From: Streptomyces halobius
Lineage (GTDB): Bacteria; Actinomycetota; Actinomycetes; Streptomycetales; Streptomycetaceae
Reading direction: 5' to 3'
DNA: 64,000 nucleotides
Assembly (NCBI RefSeq): GCF_023277745.1
Contig: NZ_CP086322.1
Span: 1,488,001-1,552,000, forward strand
The notes under the pieces were generated by a model, which worked only from the letters and a program-made list of their open reading frames with translations, was not told the origin of the DNA and did not search any database. Both the position numbers and the translations under genes were made by a program. Position 1 is the stretch's first letter. Each line of letters starts with the position of its first letter. Below, piece after piece: positions 8,730 to 17,932 of the stretch.

Positions 8730-10237
8730 TGCGCGGCCCTCCTGCAGGCGTGGTCGGCCACGGTCTGGTCGAGCCAGCCACGGCGGGTGAGTTCGTCGAT
8801 GAAGCGGAGGTAGACGGGGAGGTAGCGGGCGGTGCGGTCGGGGGCGGGGTGGAGCTCCTCGGCGATCCGGACCATGGCGGCGGCCGCTTCCCGGAGCCCG
8901 GCGCCGGAGGATGTGGCGGCGAGCACGGCCATGCCGATGGCGCCCTCGGCCTGGTCCGGGAGGCGTACGGAGCGGCCGAGCACATCGGCACGGAGCCGGC
9001 ACCAGTAGGCGTTGCGGGCACCGCCGCCGGTGAAGGTGAGCGGTCCGTCGACGGGGGCGCCGATGTGGTCGAGATAGTCGAAGCAGAGCCGTTCGAGGCA
9101 GGCGACGCCGAGCAGATAGGCGTGGAACTCGGCGGCTCGGGTGGGGAGTTGTCCCAGGATGAAGGGTTCGGCTTCGGGGGCGCGGAAGGGGAAGCGTTCG
9201 CCGCCGGTGGAGACCAGGGGGTAGGCGACCGCGTCCGGGTCCAGGGCCGCGGCCTGCTCGGTGAGCACATCCACGTTTTCGCTGTGGAAATACTGGGAGA
9301 TCACGCCCGCGCCGCTGCTGGAGGCGCCGCCGGGCAGCCAGTTGCCGTCCGGCGAGCGGTGGCAGTACACCACGCCGGCCGGGTCGCGGACGAGGTGCGT
9401 GCTGCTGCCCTTGAAGACGAGGGTGGTGCCCAGGACGGAGTTCCAGGCGCCCGGGGTGAGGGCGCCGGCGCCGATCTGGGCGGCGCAGCCATCGGTCATC
9501 CCGGCGACGAGGGTGGTGCCCTCGGGGATGCCGGTGGCCTCGGCGGCGTCGGCGCACACCGTGCCGAGCACCGTGCCGGGGCGTACGACATCGGGCAACA
9601 GGCTCTCGGACACGCCGAGTTCGGCCATCACCTTGTGCGGCCAGCTCTCCTCGATCAGGTGGTAGCCGGTCTTGAGGGCGTGGCTGGCGTCGCTGGGGAC
9701 CTGGTGCCCGGCGAGCCGCCAGGTGATCAGGTCGACCTGGTGCAGCAGCCGGTCTCCGCGGTGGGTGGTGGCCGGTTCGTGGTCGAGGAGCCAACGGAGT
9801 TTGGGCAGTGCCCAGGACGGTTGCATGGTGCGGTAGCCCAGCTCCTGCCAGACCTCGGCCCCGGCGTCGTTGACGGCCGCGGCCTGGTCGATGGCGCGGC
9901 CGTCGTCGTACATCAGGCCGGGGGTGAGCGGGGTGCCGGCGGGGTCGGCGAGGAGGATCGTCCCGGAGGTGCCGTCGACGGCCAGTCCGCGGATCCGCCG
10001 GGTGTCGATGCCGTGCAGGGCTTCCTGGCAGGCGCCGGCCAGCGCGGTCCACCACTCCTCCGGGTCCTGCTCATGACACTTGCCCTGGCGGCGGCTGGTG
10101 AGCGGGCGGGAGGCGGAGGCGAGGACCTGGCCGGTGCCGTCGACGGCGACACAGCGGGCGCTCTGGGTGCCGAGATCGAGGCCGAGCCAGGTGCCGTCGA
10201 GGGTGGGGGTGCGGCTGGGCGTGTGCGGGTCAGACAC
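8726..10237 (-). CDS. FGGY-family carbohydrate kinase, D-ribulokinase-like
   Basis: A 503-residue ATP-dependent sugar kinase. The N-terminal phosphate-binding loop is LGLDLGTQSARCVAVD. The segment AVDGTSGTILLADPAG with LMYDDGRA resembles D-ribulokinase/xylulokinase-like members more than glycerol kinase. The C-terminal ATP-binding block is FTGGGARNAYWCR. The GTG start at 10237 follows a GGAGG site by 6 bases and overlaps the upstream kinase by 8 bases. The partner phosphatase overlaps its stop. The substrate is likely a ketose made from the imported polyol, but the exact sugar is inferred only from family resemblance. Confidence 0.85.
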   Translation of the reverse strand: MSDPHTPSRTPTLDGTWLGLDLGTQSARCVAVDGTGQVLASASRPLTSRRQGKCHEQDPEEWWTALAGACQEALHGIDTRRIRGLAVDGTSGTILLADPAGTPLTPGLMYDDGRAIDQAAAVNDAGAEVWQELGYRTMQPSWALPKLRWLLDHEPATTHRGDRLLHQVDLITWRLAGHQVPSDASHALKTGYHLIEESWPHKVMAELGVSESLLPDVVRPGTVLGTVCADAAEATGIPEGTTLVAGMTDGCAAQIGAGALTPGAWNSVLGTTLVFKGSSTHLVRDPAGVVYCHRSPDGNWLPGGASSSGAGVISQYFHSENVDVLTEQAAALDPDAVAYPLVSTGGERFPFRAPEAEPFILGQLPTRAAEFHAYLLGVACLERLCFDYLDHIGAPVDGPLTFTGGGARNAYWCRLRADVLGRSVRLPDQAEGAIGMAVLAATSSGAGLREAAAAMVRIAEELHPAPDRTARYLPVYLRFIDELTRRGWLDQTVADHACRRAAQ

Positions 10238-11918
10238 GGGTGCCTCCAGGGGCGGTGGTGGTGGGGGCGCTGGGGCCGGTGGTGACGGCGGTGCCGTCGG
10301 TCGGGCGGACGGGGCCGGTGGCCGGGAGGGCGGTGCCGGCGGGCTGCCGGGGGATGCCGTCGTCCGTGCCGGAAGGCGGCCCGGATGCCGTGCCGGCTCG
10401 TGCCGCAGGGGGTGTCGTCGAACTCCCCCGCCAGACGGCGCCGCCCCGCCGGCCGGCCTCTCGGGCGAGTGCCCGCCGACCCAGGAAGTCCTCGTAGAGC
10501 GCCGCGTAGAACTCCGCGCGCTCCGGGTCCGGCTCCCAACTGCTCCGCATCCGGACGTACTTGGCGGCGGCGCTGTGCATGCTGCTCTCCGCGCCGGTGC
10601 GGACCAGGCCGGTGAGGAACGCCCCTTTGGCGCCGAGTTCGGTGTCCCCCGCGCGGGCGGTCGGCACCCCGGTCGCATCGGCGATCAGCGCGCACCAGGC
10701 GTCGCTGTTGGCGCCGCCGCCGCACAGCCGCAGCTCGGTGATGTCCGTACGGGCGGCGGCCAGCGAGTCGCGCAGGACCAGCGAGAGCCCGTCGAAGACG
10801 GCGCGGGCCATATCGGCGCGCGAGTGCTCCAGGGACAGACCCCAGAAGGAGCCACGCGCGCGCGGGTCGAGGAACGGCGCGCGCTCGCCCGCCGGGGAGA
10901 GATACGGCAGGAACAGCAGCCCGTGGGCGCCCGGCTCCGACCGGAACGCCAGATGCGCCAGCTCCGGCGGGCCGACCAGCCCCAGCATGTCCGCAGCCCA
11001 GCCGAGGACCTCGGCGCCGTTGAGGGTCGGGAAGGCGCGCAGCACCCGTTCCCGGCCGCGGTAGGCGATGTTGACGCCGGACGGTTCGCCGCTGGTGTCG
11101 ATCTCGGTGCGGACGATCTCGGTGCACAGGGTCGTGCCGAGGATGCCGCACGCCTGGCCGGGGTTGACCACCCCGACGCCGCGGGCGGTGGCGGCGATGT
11201 CGTAGGGAGCCATCACCACGGGCAGCCCGGCCGGCAGTCCCAGCTGGGCCGACGCGTCGGCGGTGAGCTCGGCGATCCGCTCCGACTCGCCCAGCACGGT
11301 CGGCAGCAGCCGCGCGTATCCGCGCAGGCCGAAGAGGTCGAGGAGGTGCGGGTCGTAGTCGCCGGTGGCGTGGTCGAGGAACGGGGCGGAGGCGTCGGAT
11401 TCGTCGGTGGCACGGACGCCGGTGAGACGGAGGAAGAGCCAGCCGGCGGCGGTGAGCGAGGTGCTGGAGCGCGCCAGCCGGTCCGGGTCGTGCACGGCGA
11501 GCCAGCTCCAGAGCGCGTTGGGCATCCCGGTGCAGGTCAGCGAGCCGTTCCGACGGAAGGCAGCTGCCAGGACGCCGTCGTGCTGCCAGGCCGTGACCTG
11601 GTCCCCGGCCCGGCCGTCGGACCACAGGATGGCCGGTCCGGTGGGGCGGCCCCGGTCGTCGACGAGCCAGGCGCCGTCCCCCTGGGCGGTGAAGGACACC
11701 AGCCAGACGGGGTCGGCCCGCCCCGCCATGTCGGCCAGGACGGCGCGGACGGTGCGGACCACGGCGTGCCACACGGCGTCCATGTCCTGTTCGGCCCAGC
11801 CGGGGTGCGGCCGGAGGACCTCGGTGGCCTGCCGGGACACCGCGATCTCGGTGCCCTGGTCGTCGAAGACCACCGACTTGATCATCGTGGTGCCGACATC
11901 AACGGTCAGTACGGACAT
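10230..11918 (-). CDS. FGGY-family carbohydrate kinase, erythritol-kinase-like
   Basis: A 562-residue kinase starting VLTVDVGTTMIKSVVFD. Its TAQGDGAWLVDDRGRP, LTGVRATDESDA and SPAGERAPFLDPRARGSF segments recall erythritol kinase EryA. The last 70 or so residues, after the usual C-terminus, are a low-complexity Pro/Thr/Gly/Ala tail that is not part of the fold. It is the second gene of the operon, 12 bases after the transporter. Its likely role is phosphorylation of a C4 or C5 polyol or ketose. EryA-like is a resemblance call made without alignment. Confidence 0.82.
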   Translation of the reverse strand: MSVLTVDVGTTMIKSVVFDDQGTEIAVSRQATEVLRPHPGWAEQDMDAVWHAVVRTVRAVLADMAGRADPVWLVSFTAQGDGAWLVDDRGRPTGPAILWSDGRAGDQVTAWQHDGVLAAAFRRNGSLTCTGMPNALWSWLAVHDPDRLARSSTSLTAAGWLFLRLTGVRATDESDASAPFLDHATGDYDPHLLDLFGLRGYARLLPTVLGESERIAELTADASAQLGLPAGLPVVMAPYDIAATARGVGVVNPGQACGILGTTLCTEIVRTEIDTSGEPSGVNIAYRGRERVLRAFPTLNGAEVLGWAADMLGLVGPPELAHLAFRSEPGAHGLLFLPYLSPAGERAPFLDPRARGSFWGLSLEHSRADMARAVFDGLSLVLRDSLAAARTDITELRLCGGGANSDAWCALIADATGVPTARAGDTELGAKGAFLTGLVRTGAESSMHSAAAKYVRMRSSWEPDPERAEFYAALYEDFLGRRALAREAGRRGGAVWRGSSTTPPAARAGTASGPPSGTDDGIPRQPAGTALPATGPVRPTDGTAVTTGPSAPTTTAPGGTRV

Positions 11919-11930
11919 CAGGGGGTCCTT

Positions 11931-13253
11931 TCACGCCGGGGCCGAGGCGGCGGTGGTCTCGGTGCCCGGCCGGGCGCCGGTGGCGTCCGCGTCCGCTGTC
12001 GCTTCCGCCTTACTCGCATCGTCCGGCAGCTTCAGGAAGAGGGCCAGCACGGTGCTCACCGCGTACATCCCCGCGAAGATCCACACGACGCCTTCGACGC
12101 CGAGCGGCCCGACGAAGGCCGCGACGACGGCGGGACCGACGAAGGTGCTGGCACCCGCGCCCAGGTTGAGCGCGGCCAGCGCCTGTCCCTTGTGCTTCGG
12201 CTCCAAGGAGGGCATCAGCGCGGACAGCGGGACGTATCCCGCCAGCGTAGCTCCGTAGCAGGCGGCGACCACAAGGGCCAGCGGGAAGTTGGCGCCCGCC
12301 GCGTCCGGGACGTAGAAGAGCAGCAGCGTGCTCAGGGTGCAGCCGGCGCCGCCGAACCAGGCGATGGTGTGCCGCCAGCCGAGCCGGTCGCCGATCCATC
12401 CGCACAGCAGGTTGGCGAAGATATTGGTCGCGAACATCGCGCTGAGCAGATGCAGCCACTGGGTGAGGCCGAAGCCGACGGTCCTGGTGAAGTGGATCGG
12501 CATGATCACGAAGAAGCCGAACTGCGAGGCCGTGTTGATGACGCGGACCAGCGCGCCGACGCCGACCCGGGGGTTGCGCCACAGGATCGTGACACTGCCG
12601 AGGAGCGTGGCGAACGGCCCCTCGCCGTCGGCCTGCGGCCGCTTGCCGCCACGGTCGTCCCGCACGAGCAGCAGGGCGATCAGACCACCCACCGCCACCA
12701 GCACCAGCGCCGCCCACAGTGTGGCGTACGCGCCGATGTACGGGATCAGCCCGCCGGCGACGAGCGAGCCGAGCGTCGGCAGCCCGCCGGTGAACGCGAA
12801 CCAGAACCATCCCATGGCCGTGCTGAGCCGTGCGCGCGGCGCCACCCCGGCGATCCAGACCAGGAACCCGTAGGCGAACAGCGGATAGCCCAGGCCGCGC
12901 AGTCCGTAGCCGAGCAGCATCAACGGATAGCTGGTCGCGGGGATGGCCGCGACCAGGAAGACGAGCTGGAAGACGCCCCAGATGCCCAGGCCGGTCCACA
13001 TGACGCGGCGCGGGCCCCACAGGTCGGACAGGGCACCGGAGAGCCAGGCGGCGAGGGCCGCCGCGACGCCGTAGACGGTGAAGAGCACCGCGACCCGGGA
13101 ATCCGCCATCCCCTGGTCGATCAGGTACGGGGAGAGATAGCCGGACTCGACCCCGTCTCCGATCATGAAGAGCAGGAGTCCGAAGTAACCCCAGGCGAGG
13201 GTGGGTGGCATGCCCAGACGTGTGATCAGCGAACGCGGAGGAAGGTTCGTCAT
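11931..13253 (-). CDS. MFS transporter, polyol permease (RbtT/DalT) type
   Basis: A 440-residue inner-membrane symporter with about 12 predicted helices. The segments YLSPYLIDQGM, GLRGLGYPLFAYGFLVWI and PTLGSLVAGGLIPYIGAYATLW are typical of the polyol:proton permeases that import ribitol or D-arabinitol. A cytoplasmic loop with Arg/Asp/Lys lies between helices 6 and 7. The C-terminal 30 residues are polar and Ala-rich. As first gene of the kinase operon and divergent from the DeoR regulator, it fixes the operon as a sugar-alcohol uptake system. Expression is probably controlled from the 13254-13536 gap. Confidence 0.9.
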   Translation of the reverse strand: MTNLPPRSLITRLGMPPTLAWGYFGLLLFMIGDGVESGYLSPYLIDQGMADSRVAVLFTVYGVAAALAAWLSGALSDLWGPRRVMWTGLGIWGVFQLVFLVAAIPATSYPLMLLGYGLRGLGYPLFAYGFLVWIAGVAPRARLSTAMGWFWFAFTGGLPTLGSLVAGGLIPYIGAYATLWAALVLVAVGGLIALLLVRDDRGGKRPQADGEGPFATLLGSVTILWRNPRVGVGALVRVINTASQFGFFVIMPIHFTRTVGFGLTQWLHLLSAMFATNIFANLLCGWIGDRLGWRHTIAWFGGAGCTLSTLLLFYVPDAAGANFPLALVVAACYGATLAGYVPLSALMPSLEPKHKGQALAALNLGAGASTFVGPAVVAAFVGPLGVEGVVWIFAGMYAVSTVLALFLKLPDDASKAEATADADATGARPGTETTAASAPA

Positions 13254-13409
13254 CGAAACTCCTCTTTCGGCGGCGGCAGGCGGGATGGCTGCAGCGAGCG
13301 AACCGCCTGGCCAAAAGGGGCGTCAATGGTGGCCGGAAATCTTCGCATGAGGGCCACGACCTGCCATGTTGCGTCGCGCGGCGCCCGCGCGTAAACGCCC
13401 TGTCGCAGC

Positions 13410-13500
13410 CGTGTGAACGCCGTACCCACCGCACGCGCTACGTTAAAGTCCATGCGAACATAACGCGGCCAGTTCACACGCCCTGCGGTGTGACGCAGGG
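13410..13500. promoter_or_regulatory. Divergent promoter region with inverted-repeat operators
   Basis: The gap between transporter and deoR-type gene holds several matched half-sites. CGTGTGAAC (13410-13418) pairs with GTTCACACG (13472-13480). CGTTA (13441-13445) pairs with TAACG (13461-13465). CCCTGCG and CGCAGGG form a 7-bp hairpin at 13481-13500. These are plausible DeoR binding sites controlling both directions; the two 9-mers, 62 bases apart, could support looping. Confidence 0.5.
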
Positions 13501-13536
13501 CCGGGGACACCGACGGACCCATGAGGGAGCGGCGCG

Positions 13537-14331
13537 ATGGACCGGGTCGAGGCCCAGGAGGAACGGCGGCGGCGGATACGGGACAGCGTCATCGCCCGTG
13601 GTTTCGTCCGCACCGCGGATCTCGCCGAGGAGTTCGGCATCAGCCTGATGACCGCGCACCGCGATCTGGACGCCCTTCAGGCGCAGGGCTGGCTGCGCAA
13701 GGTGCGCGGCGGCGCGACGGGGCTGCCGTCGGCGCAGTTCCACGGCAGTGTCGCCGAACGCATGGCCACCATGGCGCAGACCAAGCAACTGCTGGCGCGG
13801 GCCGCGGCGACGCTGCTGGTCCCCGGGCAGACGGTGCTGCTCGACGACAGCACGACCTGTCTGCTGCTGGCGCACGAGGCCGCGCATCACACCCCGCTGA
13901 CCGTCATCACCAACTCGCTCCCGGCGATCACGACCCTGTCGAAGGAGCCCGGCATCTCGCTGATCACACTGGGCGGCGCGTACTTCCCGGCGTATGACGC
14001 GTTCATGGGACTGCACACCGCGGACGCGGTACGGGCCTTTCGCGCCGATGTCCTGTTCCTGTCCACCACGGCCGTCACCAACGGCCGCTGCTATCACACC
14101 TCACCGGAAACGGTGCAGGTCAAGTGGGCGATGATGGAGAGCGCGGCACGCAGCGTACTGGTCGCGGACCACACCAAGTTCACCAAGGACGGGCTCTACG
14201 CGCTCGCGCCGCTGACCGACTTCGATCTGCTGATCGTCGACGACGGGCTGCCGGCCGAGCAGATCCGGGCGGTGCGCGCGGGCGGCACGGAGGTGATGGC
14301 GGTGCCGGGGCGCGGGTCCTCGAACGCCTGA
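13537..14331 (+). CDS. DeoR/GlpR-family transcriptional regulator
   Basis: A 264-residue repressor. The N-terminal DeoR-type winged helix-turn-helix (about residues 6-60) contains VRTADLAEEFGISLMTAHRDL and LRKVRGGA. The sugar-phosphate-sensing domain (about 75-250) contains ILLDDS-like VLLDDSTTCLLLAHE, ITNSLP and VLVADHTKF. DeoR proteins of this type respond to phosphorylated sugars made by the kinases they control. It is divergent from the polyol operon and most likely represses it until a sugar phosphate builds up. Confidence 0.9.
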   Translation: MDRVEAQEERRRRIRDSVIARGFVRTADLAEEFGISLMTAHRDLDALQAQGWLRKVRGGATGLPSAQFHGSVAERMATMAQTKQLLARAAATLLVPGQTVLLDDSTTCLLLAHEAAHHTPLTVITNSLPAITTLSKEPGISLITLGGAYFPAYDAFMGLHTADAVRAFRADVLFLSTTAVTNGRCYHTSPETVQVKWAMMESAARSVLVADHTKFTKDGLYALAPLTDFDLLIVDDGLPAEQIRAVRAGGTEVMAVPGRGSSNA

Positions 14332-14370
14332 GGCCGGTCCGGGGGCAGCCCGTAGCGGCCCTGGTGCTTC

Positions 14371-14401
14371 CGGGCCGCGCGGGTGACCTGCCCGCGGCCC
14401 G
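14371..14401. terminator. Hairpin between convergent genes
   Basis: A GC-rich imperfect stem, GGGCCGCGCGGG with CCCGCGGCCC and a 7-base loop, lies between the regulator and the convergent protease. There is no U-tract, as is common in this group. It probably terminates both transcripts. Confidence 0.5.
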
Positions 14402-14402
14402 C

Positions 14403-15635
14403 TCACGAACCGACCGTCATCAATCTCAAGTTCCACTTGTCCAAGGGCTCGTGGACCGGCTGGAAGACGGTGACGGTGTCCTTGGAGCCGCTGTCGCAGG
14501 TGTTGCTGCCGCCGCCGGAATGCGTGCCGATGGCCTTCGGGGCACGGAGCTCGGTCACGTACGAGCCACCCGAGTCCCCGGGCGCGGAGCAGGCGTTGGT
14601 GTACGACAGCCCCTCGACGACGACCGTGCCGTAGTCCACCGTCTGGTCGGTGGCGGTGATCTCGCCGCAGTGCCAGCCGGTGGCCTCCCCGGAGTGGCAG
14701 ACGGACATTCCCATCAGGCCGTCCTGCGAGCCGGTCACGGCGACCGGGGAGCCGCCTTCGGCCGCCACGTCCGGGCTCAGGGTCCAGTCCGCCCCCTCCA
14801 CCCCGACGAAGCCGAAGTCGCCCTCGCGCCCGTTGACGCTGTGCCGCCCGCCCGGGTTGGAGGTGCCCAGACGGCTGCCGTCCTTGCCGTACGCGTGCTG
14901 ATCCGCGTCATTGGTGCAGTGTCCGGCCGTCAGAAACCCTTTGTGGCCGCCCGGTCCGGTCACCGAGAAGCCGATGGAGCACAGGCCCTCGGTTCCGGGC
15001 GCCCACTTGTCGCCGCCGATGACCCGCCCGCCCTGCTGACGCAGCGACTGGTCGTTGTGCTCGACGCGTACGGGGATGCGCGAGCGCTTACCGAGGTCGC
15101 GTACGGCGCGCTCGAAGGCGTCGGTCCTGGCGGTGCGGGCCTTGCGGTTGACACGGACGACGACGCCGTTGTTGCGGACGTCCACGCCCCAGCCGGTGAC
15201 GCCGGGCACCCCGTCACCGGCCCGGTTCGAGATCCGCCGCACCAGCGTGGTGAGCTGGGCGCGGCTGTGCGGGACCGTCTTGGGCATCGCCCCGGCGTTC
15301 CGTACCCGCCGCGCGTCGTCGTCGCCGGTGACCGCGACGACGAGCTTGCCGGCCGCCTTGTCGAACCACATTCCGGCGGGCGGCCGGCTGAGCACCCGGC
15401 GCACGGCGACCGCCGTGCGCTGCGCCTCCGCCTCCTGGATGATCCGGCTGCGCGCCTGGTCCGGCGTCAGCCCGAGGTCCCGGCGCATCGCGTCGAGCAT
15501 GCCGCGTGACGACGGCTGGGGTGGGGTCGGATCGGACTGCGGCACAGCGTGTGCCGGGCTGAGCGGGCTGGTGGCCGCCATGACGGCGGCCACCGTGGCG
15601 CCCCAGAGAACTGCCTTCGGAAAGCGGCGTCGCAT
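14403..15635 (-). CDS. Secreted serine protease, S1 family (alpha-lytic type)
   Basis: A 410-residue preproenzyme. A signal peptide (MRRRFPKAVLWG, cut after about ASPAHA, residue 30) is followed by a pro-region about 31-200 that contains the alpha-lytic-protease prodomain pattern. The catalytic domain starts at about VIGGDKW. The triad is visible: His in TAGHCTND, Asp in GDFGFVGV, Ser in APGDSGGSY. Cysteines pair as in streptogrisins. It is exported and presumably degrades extracellular protein. It stands alone and converges with the DeoR gene. Confidence 0.92.
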   Translation of the reverse strand: MRRRFPKAVLWGATVAAVMAATSPLSPAHAVPQSDPTPPQPSSRGMLDAMRRDLGLTPDQARSRIIQEAEAQRTAVAVRRVLSRPPAGMWFDKAAGKLVVAVTGDDDARRVRNAGAMPKTVPHSRAQLTTLVRRISNRAGDGVPGVTGWGVDVRNNGVVVRVNRKARTARTDAFERAVRDLGKRSRIPVRVEHNDQSLRQQGGRVIGGDKWAPGTEGLCSIGFSVTGPGGHKGFLTAGHCTNDADQHAYGKDGSRLGTSNPGGRHSVNGREGDFGFVGVEGADWTLSPDVAAEGGSPVAVTGSQDGLMGMSVCHSGEATGWHCGEITATDQTVDYGTVVVEGLSYTNACSAPGDSGGSYVTELRAPKAIGTHSGGGSNTCDSGSKDTVTVFQPVHEPLDKWNLRLMTVGS

Positions 15636-15714
15636 CGGGGATCTCCTCGCGGTGTCGGGAACACGTCGTGTCCGGCCTGAGTCGCATCCGGCCTGTTGAG
15701 CGTCCTCGACCTCG

Positions 15715-16275
15715 ATGCGTGCGGCACGAGGAGATCCCCGCCATCATGATCCGGTGACGTCCGACAGCAGCTGCCAAGTCCCGCCCCGTGTCTGCCCATA
15801 CGCGCTCACCGGCCTTCCGGAGGTGCTCCGCAACGTCCCCTACTCGGGCGCCCGCCATCCGGGAGCGGGGACACCTGAATGCCCGGACGGCGGGACCGAC
15901 GGGCCGGTCTCCGCGCTGGCGGGCGGCGCGAACTGCCAGCGCTACGCCTACGCCGTGCTCCGCCACTTCGGCCTGCTGGTCCCGCCGTTGCGCTCGGCGG
16001 AGCTGTGGGCGGACGACCGGGCCACCCGGCGCGCCGACCGGCCGCGGCCGCTGGACCTGGTGCTCTTCGACGGCGGCCCGGTCGATGGCCGCCCTCCGGG
16101 GTACGGCGCGCATGTGGGCGTCCACCTGGGCCCGGACCAGGTGCTGCATCTGTGCCGCGAGGTGGGCCGCCCGGCCGTGTGGACCTATGCCGACTTCGCG
16201 GCGCGCCCCCGCTATGCCCGTTTTCTGGGCGCCAAGCGTGCGGTCGGGACGGTCGGTACCGGGGCGGCCGGGTAG
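15715..16275 (+). CDS. NlpC/P60-like protein
   Basis: A protein of up to 186 residues with a compact NlpC/P60-type fold. The likely catalytic Cys is in GGANCQRYAYAVL and the His in GAHVGVHLG. The family cleaves cell-wall peptides or related amides. No clear signal peptide is seen, so it may be cytoplasmic or exported some other way. The start is uncertain: ATG 15715 has no good ribosome site, and GTG 15754 gives a shorter protein. It is divergent from the protease. The substrate is unknown. Confidence 0.65.
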   Translation: MRAARGDPRHHDPVTSDSSCQVPPRVCPYALTGLPEVLRNVPYSGARHPGAGTPECPDGGTDGPVSALAGGANCQRYAYAVLRHFGLLVPPLRSAELWADDRATRRADRPRPLDLVLFDGGPVDGRPPGYGAHVGVHLGPDQVLHLCREVGRPAVWTYADFAARPRYARFLGAKRAVGTVGTGAAG

Positions 16276-16398
16276 CCGGTCAGCGGGCGGCCCGGTGGCG
16301 CTGAGGGGCGGCCGGGTGGCGGTCGGCCGACGGCCGGCCAGCGGTCAGTGGGCGGCCGGGTGGCGCTCAACGGGCGGCCTGCTGGTGGTCAGCCGGCC
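16276..16398. repeat. Short GC-rich direct repeats
   Basis: The gap between two convergent genes is filled with copies of a GGGCGGCCGGGTGGCGCT-like unit, two to three imperfect copies (about 16287-16304, 16312-16330 and 16350-16368). No gene was seen. Confidence 0.5.
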
Positions 16399-17742
16399 TC
16401 AGAAGCCCCCGCCGAATCCCCCGTCCCCGCCGAAGCCACCGGCGTCGAAGCCGCCCCCGTCCCCGAAACCGCCGCCGAAGTCATCGGGGTTGAAGTCGGA
16501 GCCGGAGACGTCGCCGCCGGGGCCGCCGAAGTCGGCACCGTAGGCCGGGGAGGTCATCATCATGTTGCCGAGCATGGTGCCGATGAGCAGGCCGGGGAGC
16601 AGGCCGCCGCCGAAGTAGCCGCCGACCCAGGGGCCGTAGGCCGGGCCCGCGTCCCAGTAGGGGCGGTCGCCGGTCTCGGTCCTGACCGTACGGGCCATCG
16701 GCTCCATGCCCTCGTCCAGGCGGGTCTTGTCCGCGGCGCAGACCGGCACGGTGCGCTCCGCACCACCGGGCGGCGCCCACTGGACGTCGACGACGGACGG
16801 GCCGTGCCGGGGGTCGAAGAAGCAGGGCAGCCGGCGTTCGGGCAGCGGCTCGCCCGCGCGGCGGGCGGCGAGCGTGGCGAGCGAGAACCGTCCGTCCTCC
16901 AGGGCCTCGGTCACGGCCCGGACCTCACCGGGGTGCTCCGCCGCCGCCATGGCCGACTTGGCGTTCTCGTACGCGTCCAGCGCATGGCTGTAGTCCGCAC
17001 GCATCGCGTCGTCGGCGCCGGGCTCGCCGGGGCTGAAGTCCAGCCGGTCCAGCTCCTCGCCGAAGGCGGTGATGTCCTCGTCGACGACGACCCGCAGGTC
17101 CTCCAGCGCGGCGCGCTCTTCGGCCTCCAGCCGCTTGCGGTTGCGGCGGGCGATCGCGTAGGCGCCGCCGCCACCGACGACGACCAGCGCACCGAGGCCT
17201 ACCGCGGTGCCGACGTCGAAGCCGCCGGCGCCGGCGTCCCAGGCGGTGGGGGCACGGCCGTTGGCCTGGGTGCCGGCCGAGTCGACGAAGCTGTTCAGGC
17301 GCTCGGTGACCGTCGGGTACTGGGAGCGCTTGACCGCTCCGACCAGGTTGTCGACGGCGCTGCGCGACATCACGGCGGGGTCGGCGCCCGCGTTGAAGCC
17401 CTTGCCGAGCTCAACGGCGTAGACACCGCTGATGCCGACCTTGGTGCGCAGATCCTGCAGCAGCGTCTCGGGCTGGAACTCGGGGGCCTTCGGCAGCACC
17501 GCGACGAAGACCGGCTTGTCGGCGTCCTTGATCTTCTTGGCCAGGGCGTCCGCCTCGGCCTGGGAGAACCGGTCCGCGGCCCGCGGGTCGACGTAGACCG
17601 GGCCCTGCTTCAGGGCCGCCGCGGCCTCGTCGAGACCGTCGGCGGCATGAGCACCCGGCGCCAACGCGGTGACCATCGCCAGCATGACGGCCATCAGCAG
17701 CAGTACCGGTCCGAACAGCGCACGACGGATTGCGGTCTTCAT
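16399..17742 (-). CDS. Membrane protein with TPM domain and Gly-rich tail
   Basis: A 447-residue protein. A signal-anchor is at residues 5-30 and a TPM-like extracytoplasmic domain is at about 35-165 (VYVDPRAADRFSQAEADAL, DKPVFVAVLP). A second membrane helix lies near 180-200 (LGALVVVGGGGAYAIA), then a charged helical cytoplasmic region. The C-terminal 55 residues are very rich in Gly, Asp and Phe, with DFGGG-type repeats after a short hydrophobic segment GYFGGGLLPGLLIGTML. TPM proteins are linked to membrane quality control or photosystem repair, but the role in actinobacteria is unclear. It is a single gene. Confidence 0.75.
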   Translation of the reverse strand: MKTAIRRALFGPVLLLMAVMLAMVTALAPGAHAADGLDEAAAALKQGPVYVDPRAADRFSQAEADALAKKIKDADKPVFVAVLPKAPEFQPETLLQDLRTKVGISGVYAVELGKGFNAGADPAVMSRSAVDNLVGAVKRSQYPTVTERLNSFVDSAGTQANGRAPTAWDAGAGGFDVGTAVGLGALVVVGGGGAYAIARRNRKRLEAEERAALEDLRVVVDEDITAFGEELDRLDFSPGEPGADDAMRADYSHALDAYENAKSAMAAAEHPGEVRAVTEALEDGRFSLATLAARRAGEPLPERRLPCFFDPRHGPSVVDVQWAPPGGAERTVPVCAADKTRLDEGMEPMARTVRTETGDRPYWDAGPAYGPWVGGYFGGGLLPGLLIGTMLGNMMMTSPAYGADFGGPGGDVSGSDFNPDDFGGGFGDGGGFDAGGFGGDGGFGGGF

Positions 17743-17932
17743 GCCTACGACGCTACCCGAACGGGCGTATTTCTGGACATCCCCTGTCATATGGCGGGCG
17801 GTGCCGGGCGAGAGGCCAGGACGGGCGCGGTGAGTGTCCCCCGCGCCCGCCTGCCGGCTCGCCGCCGTGTCCCACCGGACCACGGGCCCGCCTGCCGACT
17901 CGCCCTCGCCCGACCGGTCGGGCGGTCCGGCG

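Noticed and set aside
10080..13394. A 1104-codon plus-strand frame across the polyol operon
   Set aside because: It is a shadow of three convincing minus-strand genes and has no recognisable domain.
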